Shown: positions 1-9,889 of the stretch, piece by piece | Numbering within the stretch: the first letter of the stretch is position 1 | Layout of the letters: each line of letters starts with the position of its first letter | Source: Rhizopus sp. PT2906 | Taxonomy: Eukaryota > Mucoromycota > Mucoromycetes > Mucorales > Rhizopodaceae | Assembly: GCA_025529335.1 (NCBI GenBank) | Contig: JAMYHX010000547.1 | Location: forward strand, 1-26,908 | Direction of reading: 5' to 3' | DNA: 26,908 bases | Translations under genes and position numbers: made by a program | The notes under the pieces: generated by a model | What the model saw: only the letters and a program-made list of their open reading frames with translations | Databases searched by the model: none | What the model was told of the DNA's origin: nothing

Positions 1-2726
1 ATTTGGCTAAAAACTTTTACTTTTCATACACATATGACCTTACCAATTCACTTCAAAACAACTTGACCCAGCCGCCGCTGGATGTCAGCGGGACAAAAAA
101 GTCTCAAGGATTGCAGCTCAACGATATGTTTGTCTGGAATCATTATCTATTGAGTTCTGGATTTAAAAACCTAAATAGTAAGTCAGGTTGGATTCTACCA
201 TTGATCTATGGTTTTGTGGATCAAGCAAGTAAGTTTAAAATGTGTATGTATGCAGATTCTCTCATGTATTATAGAAATATCTGTATTTGGGAGAAATATA
301 CTGGTCACGTTGATCGCTAGACGATCAAGATACTTTGCTGGTGCCAGGTTTTTGAAGCGAGGTGTGAATGATAAGGTACATGTATATACACTTTTTTCGA
401 TTGTTTTTATATTGACTAAAGATGATAGGGCTTTGTAGCAAATGATGTAGAGACAGAACAGATAGTAACAGATATGGTAACCACATCATTTCATTCAACG
501 GATTGTCTATTTGGAAATACTCGCTATACGTCTTATGTTCAACACAGAGGCTCTATTCCCTTGATTTGGTCGCAAGACACAACAAATATGTCACCCAAGC
601 CTCCTATTGAACGTAAGTGATATGGATTTATACATGTATATAATGATCATTTATTCCCATTTATATTACTACAGTGAACGTAGTTGATCCTTTCTTTTCT
701 GCTGCAGCTCTGCATTTTGAAAATTTATTTCAAAGATATGGTGCGCCATGTATAGTGCTGAATCTAATCAAAGTAAATTAGACACGTAGACTTTAGCTAT
801 CAAGACTAATCTCTATATATTTGTGGTAATTTAGCAAAAGGAAAAGACAAAAAGAGAATCTATTCTTGGAAAAGAGTTTGCAGAAGCGATAGCATATCTT
901 AATCAATTTTTGCCAAAAGATAAACAAATAAGATACATAGCCTGGGACATGTCTAGAGCGTCAAAAAGGTAAAAATAACGTTGATATAAAAAACAAGGAG
1001 GAATATTCAACTGTGTCATAATAGTCATGATCAAGATGTCATTGGCTATTTGGAGAAAATAGCTGAAGAAGTCATACAATCGACTAGCTTTTTTAGAAGC
1101 GGCATCAATACAGATTACAAGGAGTAATTTTTACATTTACTTATCTGATATCTCCCTTTGATTACTAACTACGCTTAGAAAAAAAATATATAGACAAAAT
1201 GGAGTACTGCGAACAAACTGTATCGATTGCTTGGACAGAACAAATGCAGCACAGTTTTTAATGGGAAAATGTGCTCTTGGATACCAACTATATGCATTAG
1301 GCGTCATTGCGTCTCCAAAGGTCGATTTTGATTCAGATGCAGTCAATATCTTTACAGAAATGTATCATGACCATGGTGATACCATCGCTCTTCAGTATGG
1401 TGGATCTCATCTTGTCAATACGATGGAGACATATAGAAAAATCAACCAATGGACAAGCCACCCCAGAGACATGATTGAGTCCATTAGACGATATTATGCC
1501 AACGCATTTTCAGGCAAGATTTTCACATGGCAGAAAAGAAACTTGATATCTAACCCCTTTCTTTCTTAGACGCTGACAAACAGGATGCAATCAACCTATT
1601 TCTTGGTAATTTTGTAACCAAAGATGGGCAACCTATGCTTTGGGAGTTGAGTTCAGATTATCATTTACATAATCAGCATCCACTCAAAAAGGCCTCAAGG
1701 CGAGAGTAAGATTGCATCATTTTATAAAAAGATATACTAAAGACTCTCTTAAAAAGTTATCGTAATTGGTATAACAAGAAAGTTCTAGAGACAAAACACT
1801 ATGATCAAGACCCAGAGTTGTTTAGAATACCTATTGAATTCCGTGTACCAGCGACTGATCCAGACGAAAGCGATCTTTACCAAGGATATTGGGTTGAGTA
1901 TTATAATCATAAGGAATACACTAGCTTAGAAAAGCTGTTTACATACAACATGAATGGCACATTAAAGTATCGACCACTCAAACTTATCGCAAACTCAAAT
2001 GAGTCAAGAGAGTATGTGCTTTATTTATTTTTATCTTGACTAATAGCTGAACACTATGTATAGACTGACCAAAGCCGAAGCATCAGAAATGAGTCCATTC
2101 ACGGTTAGGTCCATGAGCAAGAGTACATCTACTGCCAACAATAAAGTATTAAAAGAACAAAAGGCAGAAGTGGACGAAGAGAAAAAGAATGAGAAAGATA
2201 AGCAACCTGCTTGGACTATTGAAGGCATGGTTCAGCGTAGTCTCGAACCCAGCATTACTCACAGCGAACTAAAGGAATATAAAAGGTAATCAATTTAATC
2301 TCTTTTATCTCTTTCTTTCTTTAGTTGGATTATAACCAAAACCTTTTTAGATACGCTCAACAATTTAAAAACACTGAAAAATTAACAGCAAACTACGGTA
2401 ATCAAGTCAGTGGTTCCAACTTTGAGCATTTTCCAGAATTCCAGCAATATCAAAACTATGTTCAAAAGAATCTATTGAGTGAACACCGAACGATGTTAAA
2501 GGCATCCAGTATAGATGAACAAGTCTATAATACATATGTAGATATACCCAGACGAACAGCCTCTATTCAAGTGAGCAGAGAATGGAGTAGTAATGCTAGA
2601 AAAAGATATGAGGGATATGCTATCTATTTGCGGAGTGGAAGATATCCTTCTCAAAATCAGATATACCAACGAAGACAAAGCAGTAGTGGCATATTGCAGC
2701 TTGATGATAAATTTAAACCTCAGTAG
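1..2726 (+). CDS. FIG4: FIG4-like polyphosphoinositide 5-phosphatase (Sac domain), 5' partial
   Basis: Removes the 5-phosphate of PI(3,5)P2 on vacuolar/endosomal membranes, in the PIKfyve/Fab1-Vac14 complex (family knowledge). The gene enters from the left edge. Exons by splice and frame: 1-228, 275-375, 429-612, 675-772, 835-968, 1025-1123, 1194-1513, 1570-1705, 1757-2011, 2064-2285, 2351-2726; together from position 3 they give 716 codons plus stop. The Sac catalytic motif CX5R(T/S) reads CIDCLDRTN at 1219-1245. It is followed by FIG4-type features: AQFLMGKCALGYQLYALG, DHGDTIALQYGGS and ANAFSDADKQDAINLFLG. The N-terminal Sac half shows FYFSYTYDLTNSLQ and IARRSRYFAGARFLKRG. The continuation after the catalytic core, including SPFTVRSM, separates FIG4 from SAC1; there is no terminal membrane anchor. 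The intron at 1514-1569 is GC-AG. SAC1 begins 101 bp downstream on the same strand. Some small exon borders (1706-1756, 2012-2063) are less certain than the family call. Confidence 0.93.
1514..1569 (+). other. GC-AG intron in FIG4
   Basis: The exon ends ...TTT TCA G and the intron begins GCAAGA instead of GT; it ends in a pyrimidine-rich stretch plus TTAG. Removing these 56 bases joins G to AC to make Asp and gives NAFSDADKQDAINLFLG, the expected Sac/FIG4 sequence. Unspliced reading reaches a stop at the TAG overlapping the acceptor. GC-AG is the known minor variant of U2-type introns and typically has the context AG|GCAAG, as here. Confidence 0.88.
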
Positions 2727-2827
2727 CGTCCTTATCTGAGTTGCGGATCTCCCTTCCTTCCTCTCTTCCTCTCTTCCTCTCTGTCTATCTTTAAACAAAA
2801 AGTCCCCCTTTTTATAAAAATAAAAAC
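2727..2827 (+). promoter_or_regulatory. Very short FIG4-SAC1 intergenic spacer with pyrimidine tract
   Basis: Only 101 bp separate the FIG4 stop from the chosen SAC1 ATG. The spacer carries a nearly pure C/T tract at about 2750-2791 (repeats of TTCC/CTCT), then an A/T-rich segment. It must hold both the FIG4 3' end and the SAC1 promoter/5'UTR. Pyrimidine tracts are common just upstream of start sites in fungal housekeeping promoters; no specific factor site can be named. Confidence 0.45.
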
Positions 2828-5347
2828 ATGGTCTTTGAGCAACTTGAGTTGTAAGATATATTATCAAATAACTGTAGATTCAACATCAATGCTAAAAAGA
2901 AAATGATATAGACGAATAACAGACGACGTTTATCATCTTACACCTTTATATGAACCTGCCAAAACCACTACTACTTCTTCTTCCTTAGACTCAACAGACA
3001 CTTTAACCGTCTACAGAGATTCAGGACAGTTGCAGCTGAATGGTGACTAAATCTTTGCCTTTTTTTTTTTTTATTTATAACTCATTGATAAATATATATA
3101 TACATAAATAGCACCTCCTATTCGAAATGCCAGCATTCAAAAACAATTTATCGTCTATGGAATCCTTGGTTTCATTGAGTTGCTTGCTGGTAATATTTGG
3201 GACGATAAAAATGATGCATACATGACGTCTTATAATTTATAGGTGAATACATGATCGTCATTACCGGTTGTCAAAAGATAGGCACACTTTTACTAAATAA
3301 TGAAATTTTTCAAGCGACCAGTTTTCAAATTCTACCAATCTCGCGCAATACGAGCATCTTGTCAGATAAACAACTAGAGGATGAGCAAAGATATATTCAT
3401 TTATTGGAGAGCCACTTGAAGGACAATGCATTCTATTTTTCTTACAAGTATAATATCACCCTCTCTATTCAAAAGCAAGTGGAGCTTGTAGCGAATGGCT
3501 GTAACAATTGGAGAAAGGTAAAATATAGAACAAAAAGGAATAAAAGCTTATTCTATATACGTAGGCGGACATACGGTTCTTTTGGAATAGACACTTGTGC
3601 AGTAAATTGATCAATGCTAGTCAAAAAATGAAGGCTGGACTGGATGTAAGTTGATTGCCCCATAAAATTCATATAACTCATATCATTCAGTTTGACTCTT
3701 TTATCTTGCCAGTGATACAAGGATGTAAAGTTAAAAGCGTATAGTTAATATCTTGTTGTACTCATCCTTTCTCTTCCTAGTCATTTCTATAAATCCTTCA
3801 GTCATTAACAGTAGATCAGTGACCTTTGCTCTGATTAGCAGGCGAAGCCAAGAACGTGCTGGAACACGTTATTTTTCAAGAGGACTTGATCAGGAAGGCC
3901 ATGCGTCTAACTTTGTAGAGACAGAGCAGCTTTTACTATGTGACTCACCTGGATCATTGGTACAAACTAATTCCATTTGTTTATCGCATATACAAACTCG
4001 AGGTTCAGTACCAGCTGTCTGGCGCCAGGTGCCCAACACGCGATATACACCTCAACTTTGGGTACAATCGAATCTTGCTGATGAGAAAGTGCTTGACGCA
4101 TCCAGGACCCACTTTGAACAGCAAGTCAAGTATTATGGCCCACAGATTTTGATCAACTTGGTAAACAGAAAGGGCTATGAAGTCCCTGTGGGAGAAGTGT
4201 TTGCTAGGATCATTGAGGAGCTGAATGACCCGAATCTGAAATACATACACTTTGATTTTCATTATGAATGTAGAAAGATGCGTTGGCATCGAGTACAACT
4301 GTTGATTGATGAGCTAGAACAGGATTTAAGCCAACAGGGGTAAGAAAGCAGTGATGTGTATATACACGAGGTAGGAACTTATGGTGTATGTTAGGTTTTG
4401 CTTATGTGACATGGCATATCCATCAGGACCAGTGCTAAGACAGAAACAAACATCAGTGATAAGAACAAACTGCATGGATTGTCTTGATAGAACAAATGTT
4501 GTTCAAAGCACCATTGGGAGATGGGTATTGAATAAGCAGTTGAGAGAAGTAAAGATATTGCAGTCAACCGAAGTGATTGAAAATGACGAACAGTTTATGA
4601 CTATCTTCAAGAATGGTAAGTTGAGAATGTTTGTTCTTTATACGATTTTAAAACCTGTTTGATATCCAAAAGTATGGGCAGATAATGCAGACGCACTTAG
4701 CTTATCTTACTCGGGGTCAGGCGCCCTAAAGACAGATTTTACTAGGTATGGAGATATCAGTAACCAAGTTTAGTGGGATTCTTATTCTTTATTCTTTTAG
4801 AACTGGAAAAAGAACATACATCGGAGCGATGAACGATCTTTTTAATTCAATCATTCGTTATGTGAAGAATAATTATATGGATGGATCAAGACAAGACGGT
4901 ATAGACTTGATACTTGGCAAATACAAGGTCATTCCTGCTCTCTCCAGTCGTGATCAGTTCATAAGCCCTTTTCAAGCGCAGACTCTGCCTCTCTATGTGA
5001 AGTTTATACCTATTTATCTGCTTCTATCACTGATCCTGTTCAATCTTGTACTATTTTCACCCAATGCCTTTGGCATAAATTCTTCTCTTGCACACGTTAC
5101 TTTACTATCATTTTTATTTGCCGCCATTTTGGCTGCATGGTCATATATTCTGCAAAATGGTACAGAGTTTGTAGATTGGCCAAAACTTATACCTTTATCG
5201 CTTCCAAGAGTAGAGGACAGACCGTTGGAAGTAACTAACACGCAGGATTATGTCTTTACTAAATATGCGCCAAGACGAAGTAGCACAGTAGTACTCAATG
5301 AAATAGAACAAGGTTATGAACTGCCAATACTTAAAAAGACGACATAA
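2828..5347 (+). CDS. SAC1: SAC1-like phosphoinositide 4-phosphatase, ER/Golgi membrane anchored
   Basis: Hydrolyses PI4P (and other monophosphoinositides) at the ER and Golgi, linking lipid exchange and secretion (family knowledge). Exons: 2828-2850, 2912-3042, 3112-3189, 3243-3517, 3565-3645, 3691-3724, 3802-4339, 4395-4615, 4673-4745, 4801-5347; sum 2001 bp, 666 aa. The Sac domain is clear: YIHLLESHLKDNAFYFSYKY, FHYECRKMRWHRV, then the catalytic CMDCLDRTN (CX5R) near 4472-4498 and WADNADALSLSYSGSGALKT. Two hydrophobic segments near the C-terminus (around 5005-5155) match the SAC1 membrane anchor. The protein ends in KKTT, a canonical KKXX dilysine ER-retrieval signal. The first exon is only 23 bp; it was chosen because its GTAAGA donor and the acceptor at 2911 restore the frame and there is no in-frame ATG in exon 2. 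That start is the least certain part. Confidence 0.92.
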
Positions 5348-5958
5348 GCAATAAATAACGCGTCGGCTCTTTTTTTTTTTCTGAATATGTTGATTGATCT
5401 TTTAAGTGTAGTCTCGTCAAACGATGATGCAGATAACGAAACAATTGTTATATTATATCTGTCAAACTCGACTGCTTCACAAGTAAAAGGAAAGTAGTCA
5501 GCTACTTTTATCTTTTGCGCAAACACTTTATTTCTCACACACAGTGTTAGTTTGTCCATTGCTAGCAGAAAGTACACCATTCACAAACTTCACAATTTGC
5601 GAGTCGCTATCCTCTACTTCTCCTCTACTTTTGTCAGCTGTTACAAAGCACCTCATAAGGACTAACAACCTGACTATTCTGTACTACCGCATCCCAGAAA
5701 TGGAGAACATCAAGATGAATCAAGTCAGCCGCAAGAAGATTTTTTTCTATACAAATGGACACTCCCAAGAAGATGGATCAAGCCAAAATAACACGTTTGG
5801 GAGAGTCGAAAGATGCGACATAAGATATTTTTTGCTTTAAAAGGTTCTTTCAACAAAGACAGGTCCTACCCATAAATAATGAAAAAATAGAACAACTATT
5901 TCCAATTATAGAAATATCATTATGCAGTCTCTTCTTTTTTACGCTAAAGATTCTTGGA
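5348..5958. other. Intergenic region between SAC1 and the alpha-galactosidase
   Basis: 611 bp with no gene I can support. It contains a T10 run at about 5370-5380, just after the SAC1 stop, and a stretch at 5544-5840 that is open in one frame but has no recognisable motif and no ATG-led start of good context. It presumably holds the SAC1 3' end and the promoter of the alpha-galactosidase. Confidence 0.5.
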
Positions 5959-8133
5959 ATGAAAATACTCTACCCAGGCATTTCCCGCCATCCCTCAAAA
6001 AACCAATGGTTCTTGGTGACAAATAACTCTACCTATGTTATTGGTATTGTTGAAAATGTATTACTCAACTTACATTGGGGACCACGACTGGTTACTATGC
6101 AGGATGTTGAATTGCCAGCAGAATTAGAAAAGGAACGAAGTTCACAAGATCCTGCTATTACATCAGCCCGTGAGGAATGTCCTTTCTTTGGTGGCCTACG
6201 ATACGGGCCTGACTTACTGAGAGCTATTTTTGCAAATGGCACCAAGGAACTCGATCTTATATATCATAGCAGCACCTTGGATCAACACACACTCAAAATC
6301 ACTCTAGTAGATCGTGTTTATGACTACTTAAAGATTGGATTAGAATATATACTTGACATTGAAAACGATATGATTATTCGTGGAGCTATTTTGTCTGGCA
6401 CCGATGACCCTGAAAAATGTTTTTATTTTACTAAGTCGCAAACAGCAGCTTGGCATCTGGGTCCTCCTGCTCATGGAACGCATCGAGAGTTGGTGACATT
6501 GGCAGGCGCTTGGTCGAGTGAGATGCAGGTTCAGATACACTCGATGAATCCAGGAACGTCACACGTTCTCAGCTCTGTCCGAGGCATACCTTCTGCACAA
6601 GCATATCCTTATTTTGCGATCAAGGATCAAGCCAAGGATGGTGAACATACAGACTGTGAGGTTTATTTTGGAACGCTTGGATGGAGCGGAAACTGGTCTA
6701 TAGAAATATCTACGGATATAGAGAGCAAAACGAGGATTATAGGCGGCTGGCATGACAGAGAGCCCAAGATTAAAGCCAATAGAGAACTGGCTCTCCCTCT
6801 CTTTGTTGCCGGTTTCGCGCCGGATGGTCTCTCTGGAGCACGCAAAAGGCTTACTCGCCATATACGCAGAGAAAGAGAACAACATTTGAATGAAGAGAAT
6901 ATTCTCTCGCCTGTCTTGTACAATGGTTGGGAAGCCTGTGGGTTTGGTGTCAACATTAAAAATCAGATGGACATGGCATCTAAAGCAGCCAAGTTGGGCG
7001 CTGAACTCTTTGTTTTGGATGATGGCTGGTTCAAGGGAAGACACTTGGACGATGCTGGCCTAGGAGATTGGTATGTGGATCAAACCAAGTTCCCAGAAGG
7101 TCTCAAACCTCTGTCAGACCATGTACACAAGCTGGGTATGAAGTTCGGTTTATGGTTTGAGCCCGAGATGGTCAATCCTGATTCTGACCTGTACCGTCAA
7201 CATCCTGAGTGGGTCTACCATTACACAGATCGACCACGCCATTTGGAAAGAAACCAGCTTGTGTTAAACATCACTCGAAAAGATGTGCGGGAATATATTC
7301 TAAGGCGTATGTGTGATATCATAAAAAGAGCTAATGTAGACTTTATCAAGTGGGACATGAATCGGCCAATCTCTGAGGCAAACGGAGATGGAGTCGTATC
7401 ATGGATTATGCATCCCAGAATTGTACATGCTATGATGGAAAAACTGAAACAAGAGTTTAAACACTTGCGGATCGAGACATGTGCCTCTGGAGGAGGGCGC
7501 GCAGACTTGTCTATGCTCAAAAAAACCGACTTGTGCTGGCCAAGCGACAACACTAGACCAGATGCACGGCTCAAGATACAGTATGGTGCTTCATTTGTCA
7601 TGCCTCCAAATATGATGAGCTGTTGGGTAACTGATATGCCAAACGACGACGTGTATTGTATTTTCCCCATCTCCTACCGCTTCCATGTGTCCTTTATGGG
7701 GGCTTTAGGTATTGGCTCCGACTTGACAAAACTAACTGAGGCTGAACTTGAACTCTATCGAGGCTGGATTGAGCTGTACAAGACAATAAGGCCCATTCAA
7801 CAAAAGGGAGACTTGGAATTTCTGGTCCCTCCAGATTCAAACAGAACTCACACTGTCATCACTCAAACAACAGTTGGAGAAGGAAATGCCTCCGTTGTCT
7901 TGGCATTCAGAGAGTCTAGTCCGTTCTGGTTATCACTTGGCCCTATTCGGTTAAGAAACTTGAAGAAATTGTGTATCTATCACGTTCAGATCTGGGAAGA
8001 CAACCCTTTTGTTCCTGTTTTCACGGGTGATATGACAGGGAGCTCTCTTATGGCTAAGGGGCTCCCGTTACCTTATTTAACTTCAAAGGCGTACAGTAGC
8101 GTGGTCATACTGCTACAGATAAAGATTCAATAA
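5959..8133 (+). CDS. Alpha-galactosidase, glycoside hydrolase family 36
   Basis: Hydrolyses terminal alpha-1,6-galactosyl residues of melibiose, raffinose and galactomannan fragments with retention. 724 aa in one uninterrupted exon, matching the usual ~700-750 aa of GH36. An N-terminal beta-supersandwich region (about 1-320) precedes the TIM barrel. Visible catalytic features: DDGW at 354-357, FGLWFEPEMVNPDSDLY around 397-412, KWDMNR with the predicted nucleophile Asp466, CASGGGR at 508-514, and the acid/base Asp530 in PSDNT. No signal peptide is seen at the N-terminus, so an intracellular enzyme acting on imported oligosaccharides is likely. The start is the first ATG in frame; none lies upstream before a stop in the sequence read. 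Lack of introns is odd beside FIG4 (10 introns) and SAC1 (9). It converges with the Gti1/Pac2 gene, 66 bp between stops. Confidence 0.94.
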   Translation: MKILYPGISRHPSKNQWFLVTNNSTYVIGIVENVLLNLHWGPRLVTMQDVELPAELEKERSSQDPAITSAREECPFFGGLRYGPDLLRAIFANGTKELDLIYHSSTLDQHTLKITLVDRVYDYLKIGLEYILDIENDMIIRGAILSGTDDPEKCFYFTKSQTAAWHLGPPAHGTHRELVTLAGAWSSEMQVQIHSMNPGTSHVLSSVRGIPSAQAYPYFAIKDQAKDGEHTDCEVYFGTLGWSGNWSIEISTDIESKTRIIGGWHDREPKIKANRELALPLFVAGFAPDGLSGARKRLTRHIRREREQHLNEENILSPVLYNGWEACGFGVNIKNQMDMASKAAKLGAELFVLDDGWFKGRHLDDAGLGDWYVDQTKFPEGLKPLSDHVHKLGMKFGLWFEPEMVNPDSDLYRQHPEWVYHYTDRPRHLERNQLVLNITRKDVREYILRRMCDIIKRANVDFIKWDMNRPISEANGDGVVSWIMHPRIVHAMMEKLKQEFKHLRIETCASGGGRADLSMLKKTDLCWPSDNTRPDARLKIQYGASFVMPPNMMSCWVTDMPNDDVYCIFPISYRFHVSFMGALGIGSDLTKLTEAELELYRGWIELYKTIRPIQQKGDLEFLVPPDSNRTHTVITQTTVGEGNASVVLAFRESSPFWLSLGPIRLRNLKKLCIYHVQIWEDNPFVPVFTGDMTGSSLMAKGLPLPYLTSKAYSSVVILLQIKIQ

Positions 8134-8199
8134 ACTCTCCCTCTTTATTAATTATGCCTTAGTCATACAATAGTAGAAACACTTTATTTTTAACAAATA

Positions 8200-9889
8200 T
8201 TATCTTGCTCTGGATGAAAAATAAGCTTGCTGAGAATGATGTGATTCTAATGGCATACTATCTATTGTTTTGAAAGATATAAAGTTGCGTATATTAGGAC
8301 CGGAAATAGATTCTGCGTGGACTGTCTGTTTTGGCGGAGACTTTTTATGTTGGTTGTGGCTGTGGTGATGGTTATAGTAGCATGTGCTGTCAGATAGCTT
8401 TGGAGAGAGATTATATTTTGGCAATTGAAACCATGATGAGGTAGATTGCGGCGTAAGTTGAGGGGCATACACGTTATCTTCTTTATGAGGAGAATATGTC
8501 ATGGATTGCGTATTGTTCTTATTGGTATTAGTCGTTGTTATAGTATTAGTATGGGTATTATTAGAAGGACTAGTAGTACTTGTTGTTGTAGTTGTAGTAT
8601 TAGTAGTAGCTGCAAATTGTGCACCTTCCGTAAAATTAAGTTCATGTGTTGGATGATAAATGGATGAACATTGAAAGGACGAAAGGGTGGGTGATACTAT
8701 AGTTGCGGATGCTGCTGTTGTCATATGTGGGCTATAGAGAAAATAAGTGTCAGGCATTATGGAGAATGTATTATATTACTTGCCTAGAATCTTTATAATT
8801 GAAAAATGGAGTTGCATGAGATTTTGAGCTTGTTCTACTTGGGGTAGATGCATCTAAATGTGGCATAGAATAGAAAAAAAGAAGAAGAGGGAGAAAGAGG
8901 GGAGGAGGGAAGGAGGAAAAGGAAAAGAAGAGTTAGATGACAGATTATATGATAAGCACAAGACGGAAATGTACCTTTATTAGTATTATCATAATATGAC
9001 CGATGTATTTTTCTAGATGAAGGGTCTAGGTCTCCTGAAGACACACGTCTTCGCGAATAATCTGAGAATGGTAAAATTAAAAAAAGTTAATAATTTTGTT
9101 CTATTTTACTCCTTATATACCATACATCCTGAATAGGCGTCCATGTAAGGATATGAGCTTTCCATGTAGAAAGCAGATGATCTTCTTCGGGATGCTGCCG
9201 AGGAATCATTAGAGGAGATAGAAAGCCGCTTGTTAAAAGGTTCTGGATACTCCAAGGACAAGGGAATCCGAAAATTCTGTTGCATAAACAAATCAGGAGA
9301 AATCTGGACTGAAGCGATTTCGGGGATAGAAGAAGGTGTCGCTAATTTACCGTTGAGTACATCTTCTTTTGTGTAATAACTAATCAAGTGCTGAGAAGAA
9401 CCGTTCACTTGTATGCTGAGAGTCTTTTTTATCAGTCCACCCTTCTTGAACTTATAAGTATCTGTTAATGAACCCACCAGGGCTCGTTCTCGGTCGCTTG
9501 TCTTGTATTCATCTGAATAGAGACGGTTGTTGGACATGGACGACAAGTTTGAGGTTTTTTCGTCTAATAATTCGCGGCCATCAAGTTCTCGATAGATTAA
9601 AAAGTTTCCTAAAATACGTGATGGACTCCAGACAAGGCCATCAGTCCATCGCTTGATGCCTGTGTTTAAAAGTTTAATATCTATATTTCCTTGGCACTAT
9701 CGTCATTTTCAATGTACCTGACTCTTTTTCATCAAAGACAAAGACGGTCCCAGATTTTACTGCACCCCTTTCTCTTTCTTGTAGTCTTCGATTGATCTTG
9801 GGTAGAATGCCTTGTCGACAAGCTTCGAATATGAGTAAAGTGTCTGTCGTTGTTTCAATAAATCCATGAAATGTTTCTGTTATAGGCAT
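8200..9889 (-). CDS. Gti1/Pac2 (WOPR) family transcription factor
   Basis: WOPR proteins (Wor1, Ryp1, Sge1, Gti1, Pac2) are fungal DNA-binding regulators of morphology, development and gluconate uptake. Exons on the minus strand: 9889-9718, 9659-9126, 9061-8975, 8853-8784, 8731-8200; sum 1395 bp, 464 aa. WOPR part 1 (about residues 8-95) shows GFIETTTDTLLIFEACRQG, the RRLQERERGAVKSGTVFVFDE stretch and IKRWTDGLVWSPSRILGNF across the first intron. Part 2 (about 126-168) shows YKFKKGGLIKKTLS and HLISYYTKEDVLNGKLATPS. The rest is a disordered, Ser/Thr/Asn/His-rich tail usual for such regulators. The last intron (8732-8783) is GC-AG; the ordinary GT four bases on breaks the frame. The third intron (8854-8974, 121 bp) is twice the local norm and holds a long pyrimidine tract on the coding strand. 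Domain call firm; the tail exons are reconstructed from frame alone. Confidence 0.9.
8732..8783 (-). other. GC-AG intron in the Gti1/Pac2 gene
   Basis: On the minus strand the exon ends ...GAT TCT AG and the intron starts GCAAGT, the optimal GC-donor consensus, ending CTCTATAG. Splicing here joins AG to C (Ser) and continues directly into the 177-codon Ser/Thr/Asn-rich exon. The only nearby GT (four bases into this intron) would give phase 0 and an early stop. Confidence 0.8.
8868..8932 (-). repeat. Polypurine/polypyrimidine tract inside an intron
   Basis: Nearly all purine (A/G) on the plus strand over about 60 bases, hence C/T on the transcribed sense of the Gti1/Pac2 gene. It lies in the unusually long third intron (8854-8974), upstream of its acceptor. 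It could act as an extended polypyrimidine tract for splicing or be simple low-complexity DNA. Confidence 0.6.

Noticed and set aside
164..172. Idea that the Cys in NBD1 Walker A of the ABC transporter (GRPGSGCST, residues 164-172 of the protein) shows a broken gene
   Set aside because: This degenerate Walker A with a canonical second one is the normal state of fungal PDR transporters. The numbers given are residue positions, not bases.
2496..2867. Minus-strand 123-codon open frame across the FIG4 3' end and spacer
   Set aside because: Low-complexity translation of the pyrimidine tract and antisense of FIG4 coding sequence.
5544..5840. 98-codon plus-strand open frame upstream of the alpha-galactosidase
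   Set aside because: No ATG at its start, Ser/Thr/Leu-rich composition and no motif; not joined to the GH36 frame by plausible splice sites.
7221..7670. 149-codon open frame antisense to the alpha-galactosidase (also 6559-7044 and 6663-6956)
   Set aside because: They lie wholly within strong GH36 coding sequence, have no motif and are expected shadows of the sense codon usage.
8446..8667. Plus-strand Cys/Ser-rich open frame opposite the Gti1/Pac2 tail
   Set aside because: It is the complement of the Thr/Asn repeat region of the regulator and has no other support.
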